Made by a program: the position numbers and the translations under genes. The notes below the pieces were generated by a model, which worked only from the letters and a program-made list of their open reading frames with translations, made no database searches and was not told the DNA's origin. From the NCBI RefSeq assembly GCF_024868665.1, contig NC_079910.1, forward strand, positions 13,454,902 to 13,518,901: a stretch of 64,000 nucleotides of DNA. The letters run 5' to 3'. Position 1 is the stretch's first letter; each line of letters starts with the position of its first letter. Shown here in pieces: positions 21,521 to 33,336 of this stretch. The stretch is from Triplophysa rosa (Eukaryota; Chordata; Actinopteri; Cypriniformes; Nemacheilidae).

Positions 21521-22160
21521 ATGCGATGCGGTCAAAAATTTGGGTGCACCTAACTTTTGTGGCGCACCAGTGCAACCAGTGCAAAAAGTTATTCTAGAGC
21601 CCTGAGTAAACAGTTTATTTACACAGTGTAGACAGCGCTTGTTTTAGCCGAGATGCTAACGAATATTAGTTAATGATGAAGCTTGTGGGGCTAACGTTAA
21701 ATTAGTGTTAAATGACAAACAATGACTTTTAGCCACTTTTAGTGAATGTATAGCTCTTTTTATACTTATTGTTGTTTGTGTTAAATGGTTTCCCCTCCCA
21801 TGTTACATAAATTGTCTGTAATTAAATATTTGTATCATATTCAGTTCTGTTTTTATCCTTTTTCCTCAGAATTTTCAGTATTTTCCAGTTGATTCCAGAA
21901 GTATTATGTTTATTATTATATTTTTATTATTATGTTATTTGTTATATTTGCACATGTAAAAATACTCACTGACAATGAAAAAATCTGAATAAAGAGGATT
22001 ATTACAGTTCAGGGCTAGACATAAAGAACTGCCTGATGGCCCTGGGCCAGAATGGAAGATCCTCAGGCCAGTTGAGAGAACTGTCACTTGCCCGATCGGG
22101 CCAGTGCTGTATCGTCATGGGAAATTATAACTTGTACGTTTTTAAGACTTGCCTATTTAT
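21521..22160. repeat. ends of two CAGGGCTC-type elements and unassigned sequence
   Basis: 21521-21604 ends TTCTAGAGCCCTG and carries GTGGCGCACCAGTGCAACC, a right terminus of a CAGGGCTC-type DNA element. 22012-22160 starts CAGGGCTAGACATAAAG and matches 32309-32430, the left part of the larger element there. Partner ends are not found, so both are fragments. Confidence 0.5.
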
Positions 22161-22512
22161 GAGACTTTATCTAAATCCCTCTTTTTGTCTCCATGTCTTA
22201 TTCCCAGGGACACCCAAGGCCAACAGACCCAGCTCCAGCCCACCCTGATGCTCATCCTTGCACTGCCTGGGACACCTAAGGCCAACAGGCGCAGCTCCTG
22301 TTCTCTTTTTGCCATAAATACATATCTACTTTAGCAATACAACATTGTGAAATGTACTATAGAAATAATTTTGACTTTGCCTACATGGATCCTCACACCA
22401 CCTGGTAATAGCAGGAATTGGAGAGAACCCATTTGGAGAGAACAGCATTGTTTTTTTCTTGCTCGCAAGGATTTTCTTTTTGGCAAATTACAACTTTACC
22501 ATTGCTGTAGGC

Positions 22513-22705
22513 CAGTGGTCACCAACCCTGTTCCTGGAGATCGACCGTCCTGCAGACTGCAGCTCCAACCCTGCTTCAGCACACCTGTCTGTAATTATTA
22601 AGCAAACCTGAACACCTTGATTATATAATTCAGGTGTGTTTGATTGGGGTTAGAGCTGAAATCTTCAGGACGGTCGATCTTCAGGAGCAGGGTTGGTGAC
22701 CACTG
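22513..22705. mobile_element. hAT-type MITE (193 bp)
   Basis: The termini CAGTGGTCACCAACCCTG and CAGGGTTGGTGACCACTG are perfect inverted repeats, extended by AGATCGACCGTCCTG and CAGGACGGTCGATCT. Flanking 8-mers CTGTAGGC and GTGTAGGC agree at 7 of 8 positions. This is a short, well-preserved palindromic element with no coding capacity. Confidence 0.92.
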
Positions 22706-23035
22706 GTGTAGGCCTTGCTATGAGACACTACTTTTTTGCTGGACTTTTTTACTATTGTACATTTGTACAAAGTACCTGACATATTTCTGTGTTTATATTT
22801 AAAGTTAAGGCAAATTATTTGGTTAGATCTGTTAAGATAAAAACTTTTAATTTATAACAATATCACCAACACAATATTTATTATACATTTGATTTCATGA
22901 ATTTAGAATTGTACAATATTGACTATTCTGTGAATATTTATTCAATGTAAATTGTTGTTGTTTATCAATAAACTGTTTGCTTTGTATTTGGTTTTAGTAT
23001 TTCTGCTTATTAAAATATTGTGAATAGCAAATATA

Positions 23036-23234
23036 AACTGTGAAATGGTGCCTTGAAGCACCCAAGATGGTTCCAGACCATTTTAATAAAAGGGATCCCC
23101 AAGAAGCCTTGAGGGTTCCTCAGAGAACCGCCCTTCATTAAGCGGTGCCTTGAGTTTCCCCTGAGGGTTCCGCCGGCGTGGCAATGTGAAGAACCCCAAA
23201 TGGTTCCTCAAAGAACCTTACATTTTTACAGTGT
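23036..23234. mobile_element. CACTGTAAAAAT MITE, family 3
   Basis: The right end reads AACCTTACATTTTTACAGTG. The left end near 23036 is a degenerate ACTGTGAAATGG. The body is built of repeated GGTTCC/GGAACC-like words, for example TGAGGGTTCC twice and AAGAACCCCAAATGGTTCC. Confidence 0.6.
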
Positions 23235-24044
23235 GGTTTCTCCAATTTCATAAGCAAACTTGCAGTGAAAAAACCATGAACCGCAATTGGTTTTGGGTTC
23301 CATGGCAACACTGTAATCCTTATGCATTATGGAGCGCATTTGTCTTCTTTGGAGAAGGGCAAACTGCCTCGCCATTGAACAGTTTGTAAGTTGGTAATCA
23401 ATTTTGTTTTTAAATAAGTTGTCCCTGATCAATAGACAGAAGGCAGAAGCAAATGTTACACCAGGAGACGAGAAAGGTCTCTATCAGTCTTTAAAATGAA
23501 GTGCATATGAGTTGTTGACACACTGGTTTGTTTTTAACCTTTCAAAATGATTATTCCTTGAAATGTGGCATTTTTCTGCTGAAAGGAGAATTTGCTTTGT
23601 TTGGAGCCGAATCAATGCCACATTACTGCTGAGTTGTTAATTGCTCTGAATGGATGTGAGCCAGACAGACTGGACGCTTGTTAAACCACATCTGCATGTG
23701 GGCAGTGTGAGTCAGTCCAGACATCAGAGAAATGTGCAATTGATATTAGAGTCTTTATTGGGCACAACCAGTTTCACTTAGGCTTATAATTGGCCAGTGA
23801 TGGTTTGCATACTTGAGAACATTTGTCAGTTTTATTTTTAGCTGTATAAGTAGACTGTAGGCTTGCATTCACAACAGTACTGTTAAGAAGAGCATGATAT
23901 TTTTATCCACAAGAAATGTAATGGAGGCAGCTGGAAGATGATTTGGCATAAAACACTAATTGTCTCCTGAAGATGTGTTCAGATGTTTTCAGAAGAGGAT
24001 GTTAAAAATGGATGTTACCTTCAGAGGAACATTGCAAAATGAGT
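23235..24044. other. intergenic, no gene seen
   Basis: Small frames at 23186-23432 lack any recognisable domain. No repeat was recognised. Confidence 0.5.
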
Positions 24045-24052
24045 ACCTATAG

Positions 24053-24974
24053 CAGTGGTCGGAAACCTATGGCTCGCGTGGCTCTTTTCAAAAATCATGT
24101 GGCTCGCCAGGTGTCTTACCCTTCACCATCATGTGATTGTTACAAACATCATACTATACAGTATATGAATATTTCAGGTTGTCCTGGACAATACTCGCAT
24201 GCAGTGCTATGCGCAAGCGTCACGACACTAATCAAAGGCAAACAACGTTTCTATGGCAACCTCTTGCACCCGCAGCCCAGATTCAAGCTACCTTGAGCGC
24301 GAGGAGTAAAGAAGAGCGAGCGTCATGCTTTTATTGAAAGTTACGGCTCTCTGTGGCATATGATACAGAACTCGTTGGCTCGCTATAATCACATGTAAAA
24401 AGTTTTAAAAACACACCATGCAGCAAAGTATCTGGTGAGCATATATTTGACCCTGGACGACAAAACCAGTATTAAGGGTCAATTTTTCTTAAGGGTCAAA
24501 AATCATCTGAAAGCTGAAGAAATAAGCTTTCTATTGATATGTGGTTTTTTAGGATAGGACACTATCTGGCGGAACAACAACTATTTACAAAGCTGGAATC
24601 TGAGGGTGCAAAAAAATCAAAATATTGAGAAAATCGCCTTTGAAGTTGTTAATCTGAGGCACTGTAGCACTGTATAGCATCCACTCACAAAAATAAAGTT
24701 TTTATACATATACAGTAGGAAATTTATAAAATATCTTCATGGAACATGATCTTCACTTAATATCCTAATGATTTTTGGCAAAAAGAAAAATCGTTAATTT
24801 TTACCCATACCATGTATTTTTGCCGATTACTAAAAATGTTCCTGTGCTACTTAAGACTGGTTTTGTTGTCCAGGGTCACATGTATATAGTATTTTATGCA
24901 ATGGCTGCTTTGCAAAAATGAATTAACCAAAACTAGAAAATGGCTCTTTGTATAAAAAAGGTTCCCGACCCCTG
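24053..24974. mobile_element. hAT-type element with perfect 8-bp duplication
   Basis: The ends CAGTGGTCGGAAACCTATGG and GGTTCCCGACCCCTG are inverted hAT-type termini. The 8-mer ACCTATAG is present at 24045-24052 and again at 24975-24982. The related repeat at 33337 has ACCTATAGAGTAG uninterrupted, which serves as an empty site. The inside carries the start and end words TGGCTC and GAGCCA of a CAG.GGTCGGGAACC element, and a further MITE at 24448-24878. No transposase. Confidence 0.93.
24448..24878. mobile_element. MITE with TGACCCTGGAC.ACAAAACC ends
   Basis: The left end TGACCCTGGACGACAAAACC and the right end GGTTTTGTTGTCCAGGGTCA are 20-bp inverted repeats with two mismatches. It is 431 bp, non-coding and nested within the hAT element. 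This family is abundant in cyprinid DNA from memory; the transposase class is not decided here. Confidence 0.88.
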
Positions 24975-24982
24975 ACCTATAG

Positions 24983-25665
24983 AGTAGAATTGAATACTTT
25001 GTATCTTCAAAGAGTGTTTAGTTTGATCACATTTATTAATGGCAGACACAGCTCTACAATTATTTCCGAAAACAGATGACCTCCTGCACGCGTGCGGTGG
25101 GGGGGATGGAACTAAAGCACGTGCGCAACCTATTCGAACCATTGCCAATAAAAAAACACAGACATATGACTCAGTTTCACTTACCGCGTGCGGTTCATGT
25201 CCGGCAAGTTTTAGTGCTGGTACCGCTCCATCTATCAGTTTCAAACGATTTCCGAATCCAGCGTTATTTCCACCATTTATATAACATTCCTCACCGAAGC
25301 GCAGTGAACAAATTTAACACAGCTGAACTTCGCGAACACAGTGTTCTCTCTCTCTTGCTCCAGCTGGTTGACGTGTGTGCATGCTCCTTCTCCTGCTCTC
25401 CCTGGTTGACACGTGGGTGTGCTCTTTCTTCTCACTCTGGCGGGTTGACGCATGGCCATGCTTTTCCGGGAGAATTGTCCAATAAGGGACTAAGAAAAGT
25501 TACAAAACAGATTTTTATGTTCTAATAAAACTTTCCGAAACCTATACGAACGCTGCGGGAGTGCATCGAGCACAGAAATACTACGTTATACATCCAACTC
25601 GTTTTTTTGACAAGTTGACCATGTCAAGCATTGTAAATAGTCAGAATGCATGAAACAATTTGGCA
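24983..25665 (+). repeat. repeat family 4, copy 1
   Basis: Shares long stretches with 33337-33875: GTTTAGTTTGATCACATTTAT, GCGGTTCATGTCCGGCA, GAATTGTCCAATAAGGGACT, CATCGAGCACAGAAATACTAC and TTGACAAGTTGACCAT. The 149-codon frame across it differs between copies and is not treated as a gene. It is probably the 5' region of a larger transposon. Confidence 0.75.
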
Positions 25666-28017
25666 CCCCACCTTTAAATTAAAACTTGCTGTGAGCTGCT
25701 GTAACCAGCTGGTATTGTATTTTTTGTCAAGTTTCAAATAGGAAATATTTTTACCAGGAGGTTAAGAGGTATATCTTTTGGTTTCTGGTCTCTGCGGTTC
25801 ACCTTTACACACACTCTCTGCTCAAAATGTGTGTAACTCTCACTGCTCCATCTGCACTGATTTCAGTGCTCAAATCCGATACTTTCACCAACACTGATTG
25901 AAGCATGATCTTCACGAAATGTAAAATATATTGCATGTTAAAGCTATTTCTATGTTTCATGTTACTTAAGGAAACAATACTTTCAACCATTTTTTAAAAC
26001 ATCAGTCTGCAATAAACATTTTGAACAGATCTTAACACAGAGATGTGTAATGAGATCACGTGATGGCTTTCCATTTCTTTATAGCAGACAGGCACATTCC
26101 CCCACAGGATAGGCATCTCCCCAACAGCATGTCATTGATTTGCGAGGCTGCAGAGGATGGGGCATAATTGAAGTTTCTGACTGGGCGCCCCTACGTGTTT
26201 GACTTGTGGACACAGGATGCGGGAGAGACTTCAATCTCAGATACAGGTGACAGGCAAATCAATGGCCAGCAGACCCCAGTGTTTGCAACAGAGCTCGACC
26301 GAGTGTCACAAAGTCAATTGCAGTAATGTGACTTGATCACTATCACAAACATGAGGCAACAGCAACGGTTTTAATATTTAAAGTCTTGGAGACGTCAAAA
26401 TGATAAGGATATGGATCAGTCTTGGGTGGTGTTTAATGCCAGTAGTGACACTTTTTAATATACGTGGTAGTTTCGTTGGAAAACATCAAACGGGACAACA
26501 GGCATTCAAGGGTGCAAAGCAAAAAGATGGCGATGAACGATCGCCATCTAGCGTCATTACGAACTGTTGATAACTACACGAAGTGGTATAGGCATATGGC
26601 AATTCAGGTAATGTTGTGGAAAAATATTGTGACCTAAGCTTTTTTAAATGTCATTTAAAAAAGCTTATATTAGTTATAAAAGGCGGCAATTTTCCTCCAA
26701 GCATCGTCATTACGCAAAAATAAAGATAACAGGAACATACCTATATATATATATATGTAGGCTATATAGGTATATAATATTTTATGGTAATTGTAAACGT
26801 TGGTAATGTGACGAGTAATTTACATTTGAAGTACCATATATTTGAAAAGGCCAAGATAGGCAGAAACGGTGATCGCGCATTGCCCTCTGCTGTCTGTTGC
26901 GCGCAGTTACCGAGAGAACGTGTCTCCTTGTTTCATGCATTTGTGAAGTTGATTCACAGTCGTTGAATTTGCTTTACCATAGTACCATCGCTTCCACTAG
27001 ACTTCTGCAAAATCATAATCCAATAAATATCAGATAAATCAACGGCTTTCAAAATTTTGTTCTAATATTTTTTACATTTTATTTATCTTTGACGAATGTA
27101 TCTTTTGAACAACAAATAACAACCGTTTTATTGTAGTAACAAACCCTGAGATTCATATACTGTGAAGGAACCGGATCCACCGCATGTACACCCTCGAGGT
27201 ATTGAGCGCGTCACTGCCTGCCTGGTGACAATACTAGCATGAACGCGCACAAATCCAGTACCACAAATCTATACCGCCAGGTGGCGTGTTTTAGGAGAAA
27301 CCTTTTTTGCGGAAAATACTACAGCACCTCGTTCCTTCTTGAAGACTCTAAAAAAATTTTTTTATGATTTATTACATGCTAAATCAATGTTAATCGCAAA
27401 GTTGATTCAACGTTAAATCAATTGGTTTGCTTCCTGGGAATGTCTGTTTAGCTGGTTGCCAAGACACTGGTCGGTCGATCGATCACGTGACCAAAAGCTA
27501 CAGTCAATAATTGATTTTACTTCTTCAGTGAATGTGTGTTTACAGAAGGCTGTATCATATTGTTCCACTTGAGTTCTTAATGAAGGTTCGGGAGGAACTT
27601 AGTCATCTAGTCCTGGCAATGACATCATAAGAGTACTTCACTGAAGTGCTTCTGTCATCTCTTACCGTAAGCTCCGCATTTAATTATTCTATGAACAGAT
27701 GAAGTCATCTGTTTAGATGTGTTAAAGTCCTAGACATTTTTCCATTTACATTTTTCAAGTGATTTTGCTTTGTGAATTAAGCTCATACACAACGTTAGGC
27801 CATAGCGTCATTAATATCAATACAAATGTGAATAATGTAGCCTACATGTCATCATTTCAGGCGATGTGAATGGAAGCAACAGTCACTGCTTTATTATCTT
27901 CATTATCAGAAACCCCTTGTGGTGGAATGCTCAAGATGAAAACTTTGGCGACTTGCTGGAGTAACAGTAATCTACCACAACCTCCAAGTTAAAGAAAAGA
28001 CAACTGATTTCGTTCAT
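25666..28017. other. intergenic, no gene seen
   Basis: No supported exon. It holds a near-perfect palindrome at 26635-26667 with arms TAAGCTTTTTTAAATG and CATTTAAAAAAGCTTA around a single T. A short (TA)n run lies at about 26743-26757. Confidence 0.5.
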
Positions 28018-28023
28018 TTTATT
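28018..28023 (-). other. candidate poly(A) signal of npbwr2
   Basis: AATAAA on the minus strand about 630 bases beyond the receptor stop codon. No closer AATAAA was found by eye. Usage is inferred. Confidence 0.35.
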
Positions 28024-28648
28024 TACAACATCTATTGAAAAGGCAATGTTACATGCTTCATTGTGTTGGTCTGCATGATATCAAATTTGCATCCCAGCAA
28101 GCAAAGCTCGCATCACAGCATTTCAGCGTATTAAAGTATTATTAATCCAACACATCTTGATAAACACAAGCATAAATGCTTTACATTGTATTCATTACGA
28201 AAGAGAATAACTCTGATGATGCTCCATGTGACAAAAGCAGGACTATACAAATATATACACACAGCCCCTGCTTGAGCACATGATGCCGTGACGTCAGCAA
28301 TGATAACGCAGTTTTAATAGTTCGCTAATTGCAGTTTCTAAGGCCCTCTTGGCAGACATTAATGTTTCAACGTTGCTACAGTACATTTCAAAATATTTCA
28401 GTCCCATTATATTTCACTATAAAGAAAGCACAGGCGATTGAGAAGCACGAGAGGGAGACAAACGCTCATACTTGAATTTACTGCCAGGAAAATAATGTTC
28501 TTATTGTGTAATAAGAGAAAAGAAGTGGCTGAGACAACACAAATCTAGTAAACTTGCCTACACGAGCTGCTCACTGGACACTGGCGTACTTTCAAATCCG
28601 CCGAACCCACTGAAATGTAGTTGTAAGTTGATTAAAAGTTGGTTACAT

Positions 28649-29653
28649 TCATGCAGGTCTACATTCTAACATTTTCTTGAAGGCTTTTCTGAAACTGTCG
28701 TCGAGGAATGCGTAAAGGAATGGGTTCAGACAAGAGTTGGCGTAGCTCAGGCTGGTGATAAAATACGAAATCCCGATGAGAAGCGGTGTGGTCCGGAGGT
28801 CCGTGGTTAGCGCTACGATGGTGCTAAGGTGAAAAGGCGTCCAACAGAACAGGCACACGGCCAGTACGATGAACACCATTATAGTCACTTTTTTCTTTGC
28901 TTTGTCTAGCGCTTTGGCGTTGGTGTTCAGCCGCATGTTTCTTAATTTGTACAGCATCATGGTGTAAAGAATGCAAATTGTAGACACCGGGATGGCGAAG
29001 CCCAAAATGAGGGTATATATCCTGCTCGCTTTGAACCATAAACTTTCAGGGCTGGGGAAACTCAGCACGCAGCTTTTCCTCTCGGGACTGATGTACACTC
29101 CTGCGAACACTGTGAAGGGCATCACAATGAGGATCACCAGCAGCCACACGCACAGACTGACTATTTTAGCAGCCCGGTATGTGCGGTACGGCATGCGCTT
29201 GGAGCGCACCGTCGACAGCACCACCAGGTACCTGTCTACGCTCATAACGGTCAGAAAGTAGATGCTTGAGAAGATATTATAATGGTCGATGCTTAAAATG
29301 ATTTTGCACAGCACGTCGCCGAATGGCCAGTAGTGTAACAGATGCTCGGCTATGTTGATGGGCAAAACTAAAGTGAAGAGGTCATCTGCGATCGCCAAGT
29401 TGAGAATAAACATGTTGGTCACCGTCTTCATTTTGGGTGCCTTCAGGATCACATAGATGACCGCCGTGTTGCCCGTCAGACCTACCGCACATATGACGGA
29501 GTAAATAACCGGGAGGACCACATACAGATCTGCGTAAAAGTAGTCAGCGGGAGGCGTACAGTTCAAATCGCTCCGATTCGGAGAGTCGTAATATAAGTAC
29601 ATGCTAAAGTTACATGTTGGATTTGGGTCGAACAGGCGTGTGGTGTTTTCCAT
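28649..29653 (-). CDS. npbwr2: neuropeptides B/W receptor, type 2 (class A GPCR)
   Basis: A 334-residue receptor in a single coding exon, the usual length and organisation for NPBWR genes. The family binds neuropeptides B and W at the plasma membrane and signals mainly through Gi, lowering cAMP, with roles in feeding, pain and stress. Visible features: four N-glycosylation sites before TM1 (N3, N15, N26, N31), GN at 61-62, LAIAD with D90, the disulphide pair C116 and C195, DRY at 140-142, CWTPF at 270-274 and NPFLY at 310-314. A tail Cys at 331 may be palmitoylated. The stretches NIAEHLLHYWPFG and DHYNIFSSIYFL, VRSKRMPYRTYRAAK and FAGVY fit NPBWR2 better than NPBWR1. Teleosts may have a and b paralogues, which I cannot separate. 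The start is the first ATG in frame, and the next Met is well inside. No frameshift or lost key residue. Confidence 0.95.
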   Translation of the reverse strand: MENTTRLFDPNPTCNFSMYLYYDSPNRSDLNCTPPADYFYADLYVVLPVIYSVICAVGLTGNTAVIYVILKAPKMKTVTNMFILNLAIADDLFTLVLPINIAEHLLHYWPFGDVLCKIILSIDHYNIFSSIYFLTVMSVDRYLVVLSTVRSKRMPYRTYRAAKIVSLCVWLLVILIVMPFTVFAGVYISPERKSCVLSFPSPESLWFKASRIYTLILGFAIPVSTICILYTMMLYKLRNMRLNTNAKALDKAKKKVTIMVFIVLAVCLFCWTPFHLSTIVALTTDLRTTPLLIGISYFITSLSYANSCLNPFLYAFLDDSFRKAFKKMLECRPA

Positions 29654-29781
29654 ACTGTGTCAGTTGCGCTTCCAATGGTAGCTTTCTTGACTTTACCAAG
29701 CTTCGCTCTGGCTATCGCGGGTATCTCCACAAATCTATGGTGGTCGGTGTCTCTCATCTGTCTCTCTGCACATCACGAGAT

Positions 29782-30098
29782 CTGAGGATGATACAAAATA
29801 TTGACTACAGGACTACATAAACAAATCCACGTTGTGATGAAAACTTTATGCAGAAATGATCTCTTAAGTACGATTTCGTTTCATTTGATAAAATAATGTA
29901 GAACGCATTTTAATGAGAGATAAACATGTATTTGACCAAGCATCGTTACGCGCATACAAATTCGTATAAAGTAAACGTTTCTTTTATGAATTCCACATAT
30001 TTGCTCCCATTAATTCGATGTAAAACTCAAATGTATATTATTCAAAAGTTAGAAATAGGCTTCCAGAGGTAACACTGGAAAAAGGTGCGAGTGCTTAC
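29782..30098 (-). other. candidate intron in the 5' UTR of npbwr2
   Basis: On the minus strand a strong donor, ACACG/GTAAGC (GT at 30098-30097), is followed 317 bases later by TTTTGTATCATCCTCAG (AG at 29783-29782). An untranslated first exon would then end at 30099, and the coding exon would start at 29781. An alternative acceptor is TGATGTGCAG near 29767. Inferred only from splice consensus. Confidence 0.45.
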
Positions 30099-30196
30099 CG
30101 TGTACGGATTTAATTCTCCGTGCGCTCTCTCCACTCTGTGCCAAGCAGCTCGCCTCGCTCTTTTCCCAACAAGTTAACGGAACGAAGTGCGACTGA

Positions 30197-30262
30197 TGAC
30201 GTCACCGTCACATCTCCCTCCTCCCGTGTACAGATTCGCGCATTCTTTTGCTTGATTTTATA
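30197..30262 (-). promoter_or_regulatory. candidate npbwr2 promoter: CRE and TATA
   Basis: TGACGTCA, a full palindromic cAMP response element, lies at 30197-30204. TATAAAA on the minus strand lies at 30262-30256. Local sequence is richer in G+C than its surroundings. If the TATA is used, transcription would start near 30230 and the CRE would sit just inside the transcript. A second full CRE is at 28289-28296, in the presumed 3' UTR. Confidence 0.45.
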
Positions 30263-30917
30263 CATTAAAAATTAATTAATCAATAAACAAGGATGCTGAA
30301 CCGTGGTGAATGTTCCAGGCAGATACCACAGGAAAAGTGAGTATGGTCGTACTCTTTAACATGCATACAGAAAGCATTAAGATGGTAGACTATAGGCCTA
30401 TCTTTCACTGTTATCCTACATCCATGTTTTTATTTCATTCACTTGAACACTTGAAAATTCATGTGTTTATAGATAAATGCTAATTTGAACCTTTATCAAG
30501 GCCATGCAACTAATGTCCAAGCTTAATCTTACCTATTATGTGTATGTGATAGTGTGTTGTTCTTGGCATTTTGGAGGTTTGTCAGAATATATATTTTTGC
30601 TGATGAATGCATATATGTATATGTAAATACATAAAGTTGAGGAGGTATGAAGCGTTTGAATGTAAAACCTATAATGTGCGTTTCAGAGAAAAAAAAACAT
30701 TTATATAACATTTATTTAACATTATGCTAACACTTTACCAAATATCAGTTATGCTAAATATAGACCATCTTTTTTCTAAACCCTGCGTATTGTCGCTGTT
30801 GTAAAGCTGGACCCATCATAAATTCATCTCTGCGAGCTTTATTTGATCAAATGATGTAAAGTAAACAACTTCACCATTCAGGTGAGAATTCATTCACGCT
30901 GATTTTCCTCTCCACGG

Positions 30918-31358
30918 AAATGGGGTATATGCAGGCGATGACGTACTTCCGCTAAAATCTCAGCCAGCTAAGCCACTTCCGCTCTCATTGCGCAGAGGTT
31001 ATTTTTCATCAAGTGATAACGATGTGTTTAGTAAGAAAATGTTCAAATTTCAGTGAACCGAAAGCACTACGGTTGAACATTGATTGCTATATGCTTTGCG
31101 ATCATGCCTTGAGTAAGTGCAAAAGTTTACTTCACTTTTTTCAAATTTGTGAATGTAGCTTGAAATGAATAGCCTGAAGCGCTTCTCCTTTTTGGTTGTC
31201 GATGTATGACGTAGTGTTTAGATCATTTGACTCACGTCATTGACCGTAATCTATGTGCATCTTGAGCGACCGAGTAAAAAACGCAATTGTTTTCTATGGA
31301 CGCTACATGTGCGGATGTAACAGAGCTGGCTGAGCTCCATGGGCGTATACCCCATTAG
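30918..31358. mobile_element. TIR element, family 2 (fullest copy)
   Basis: The left end AATGGGGTATATGC and right end GCGTATACCCCATT are inverted. Inside each is a second inverted block, CTCAGCCAGCT and AGCTGGCTGAG. It is 441 bp and non-coding. Partial copies occur at 6280-6415 and 12485-12556. The target duplication is unclear. Confidence 0.65.
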
Positions 31359-32308
31359 GTTGGGATCATATCCTGCCAATCACAGTGACAGCTTCAGGTC
31401 TTTTCACTGTGACCTCAAGCTGAACACACGCTGAGCTCTGCGGTATCTCTCAAGAAACGTGAAATGTTCATTAAGGTGAATTAGCTAATAATCTGTGTGA
31501 CGCTTCCTAGTTTCTGTTTCTCATTTCAGTTCCGTGATTAAAGAAGAAACATTCTTTGTGAACCAGCGCCCCTTATCTGTGTTTCCAAATGATGAGCTTT
31601 ATGAGCTGCACTAACAAGACTGTTTCAGAGGGACTCGTGCCTGATTGGCCCTCTTTATGACAATCAAAGGTAATTGACTTCTGATATGCCCATGTTTCAG
31701 GGAGGTAATGACCTGCACATAAGGAGAGAGGAAGATGGCAGATTTTAAAATGCTCTAAGACCTGTGGGCATCACGGTGCCAAATGGTTAAATTGGAAGAC
31801 CGTGTTGTGTAATGATCATACACCACAAGAAATAATTGACTCTAGGTTGCTGTCTTTATAAGGTGATAAAAATCTATAGATGATGTTTATTTTAGATTAT
31901 ATATGCTATTTTAATCTTTATTTTTTAAGTTAATAAGTAATACAGCAGCCTTGAGGAGGTGTTGAGGTATAATAGCCACAAATACAGGTATACAATTAAC
32001 AGTCTCACAACTGCACTTCAATACATTGACAATCTATGACATCGCAAAAGTTATGCAAGTAGGAATCATCATTCATTTAGTACACGGTTTTTAAAGACGG
32101 TCATCATCATGTGTTAAAACAAACGTGTGCTCATATAAAGTATACACACGTGTACTGTGATTTAAAGCTTTAATCTCTTTAAAGATTTAAATATTTCTAT
32201 TGTTTATACCCACTTTGCTCCACCATGTGAGCTGCATATCATCAGGATTAAAAGATCAATCCATAACCAGTTATGTGTCCCTACATTTTTAGATGATGTC
32301 ATATTTCT
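31359..32308. other. intergenic, no gene seen
   Basis: No exon, RNA gene or repeat recognised. Confidence 0.5.
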
Positions 32309-32447
32309 CAGGGCTCGACATAAAGGACTGCCCGATGGCCCGGGGCCAGCATGGGAGATCCTCGGGCCAGTTGAGAGAACTGTCACATTGTCATGGAAAT
32401 TTATAATTTGTACATTTTTAAGTAAAGACTTAAAGGAAGTACAACTT

Positions 32448-33235
32448 GGGGCAGTCGTGGCCTAATGGTTAGAGAGTCTGACTCTTGACCAGAAGGTTGC
32501 CAGTTCGATTCTCAGGGCCGACGGGTAATGACTGAGGTGCCCTTGAGCAAGGCACCTTACCCCTACTTGCTTCCCGGGCGCTGCAGTGATAGCTGCCCAC
32601 TGCTCCGGGTGTACGTGTGTTCACCACTTGCTGTGCGCAGTGTTGGGTAAGTTACTCTGAAAAAGTAATTAATTACTAGTTACTAATTACATATTCAATA
32701 GTGTAATTAGATTACTGTACTAATTACTCTCTCCAAAAAGTATTTAGTTACTTATTACTAATTACTTTCTATATCCTTTATCAACCTTGATTAGTTAAGT
32801 GATTGAAGGATAGACATGAAATGGCTTATTTAATTCATTCAAATAAATAATATTAAACTACATAAAGTACTCTTATTAACTCACCAAAGTATTACAAATG
32901 TGAGAATTATACATTAAAGCAAGGATTTTCAAATTAGGCTTTGAATTTTGATGTCAATTCCACTATTGCACACACATATTACACAAAGTATTTAGTTTAA
33001 TTACATCAGAAGTAACTAATTAAATTACAGAAAAAATAACAGTAATCCCTTACTTTACTTTTTCAAGGGGAAAGTAATTAAATTACAGTAACTAATTACT
33101 TAGTAACTAGTTACACCCAACACTGGCTGTGCGTGTGTTCACTACTCACTGGGTGGGTTAAATGCAGAGGTCACATTTCGGGTATGGGTCACCATATCTG
33201 ACTAATAGGTCACTTTCACTTCACTTCACTTATTT
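32448..33235 (+). mobile_element. tRNA-derived SINE, copy B, split by a MITE
   Basis: GGGGCAGTCGTGGCCTAATGG and CAGTTCGATTCTCAGGG mark the tRNA-related head, and GAGGTGCCCTTGAGCAAGG marks the core. The body runs to 32637, resumes at 33134 after the inserted MITE, and ends with TTTCACTTCACTTCACTT. Same family as copies A (10291) and C (43383). Confidence 0.9.
32638..33125. mobile_element. hAT-type MITE (488 bp) inside SINE B
   Basis: The termini CAGTGTTGGGTAA and the inverted TTACACCCAACACTG are matched. The 8-mer GCTGTGCG occurs on both sides (32630-32637 and 33126-33133). The interior is rich in TAATTACTAGTTACT words and non-coding. The perfect duplication fixes it as a later insertion into the SINE. 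Confidence 0.94.
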
Positions 33236-33336
33236 AAATATTCCCATGAAGATGCAAACGAGGACTGGATTCGGTTCTCACGTGCTGTTTAAAGCGGCCC
33301 TAACACACGCGGTTTCTGCCAATCTCATATTAATCT

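Noticed and set aside
19373..23234. one 3.9-kb element bounded by the two CACTGTAAAAAT ends
   Set aside because: The right copy seems to have its own degenerate left end near 23036, and no target duplication links the outer ends; treated as two fragments.
25076..25525. 149-codon frame
   Set aside because: Lies in repeat family 4 copy 1; frame not shared with copy 2.
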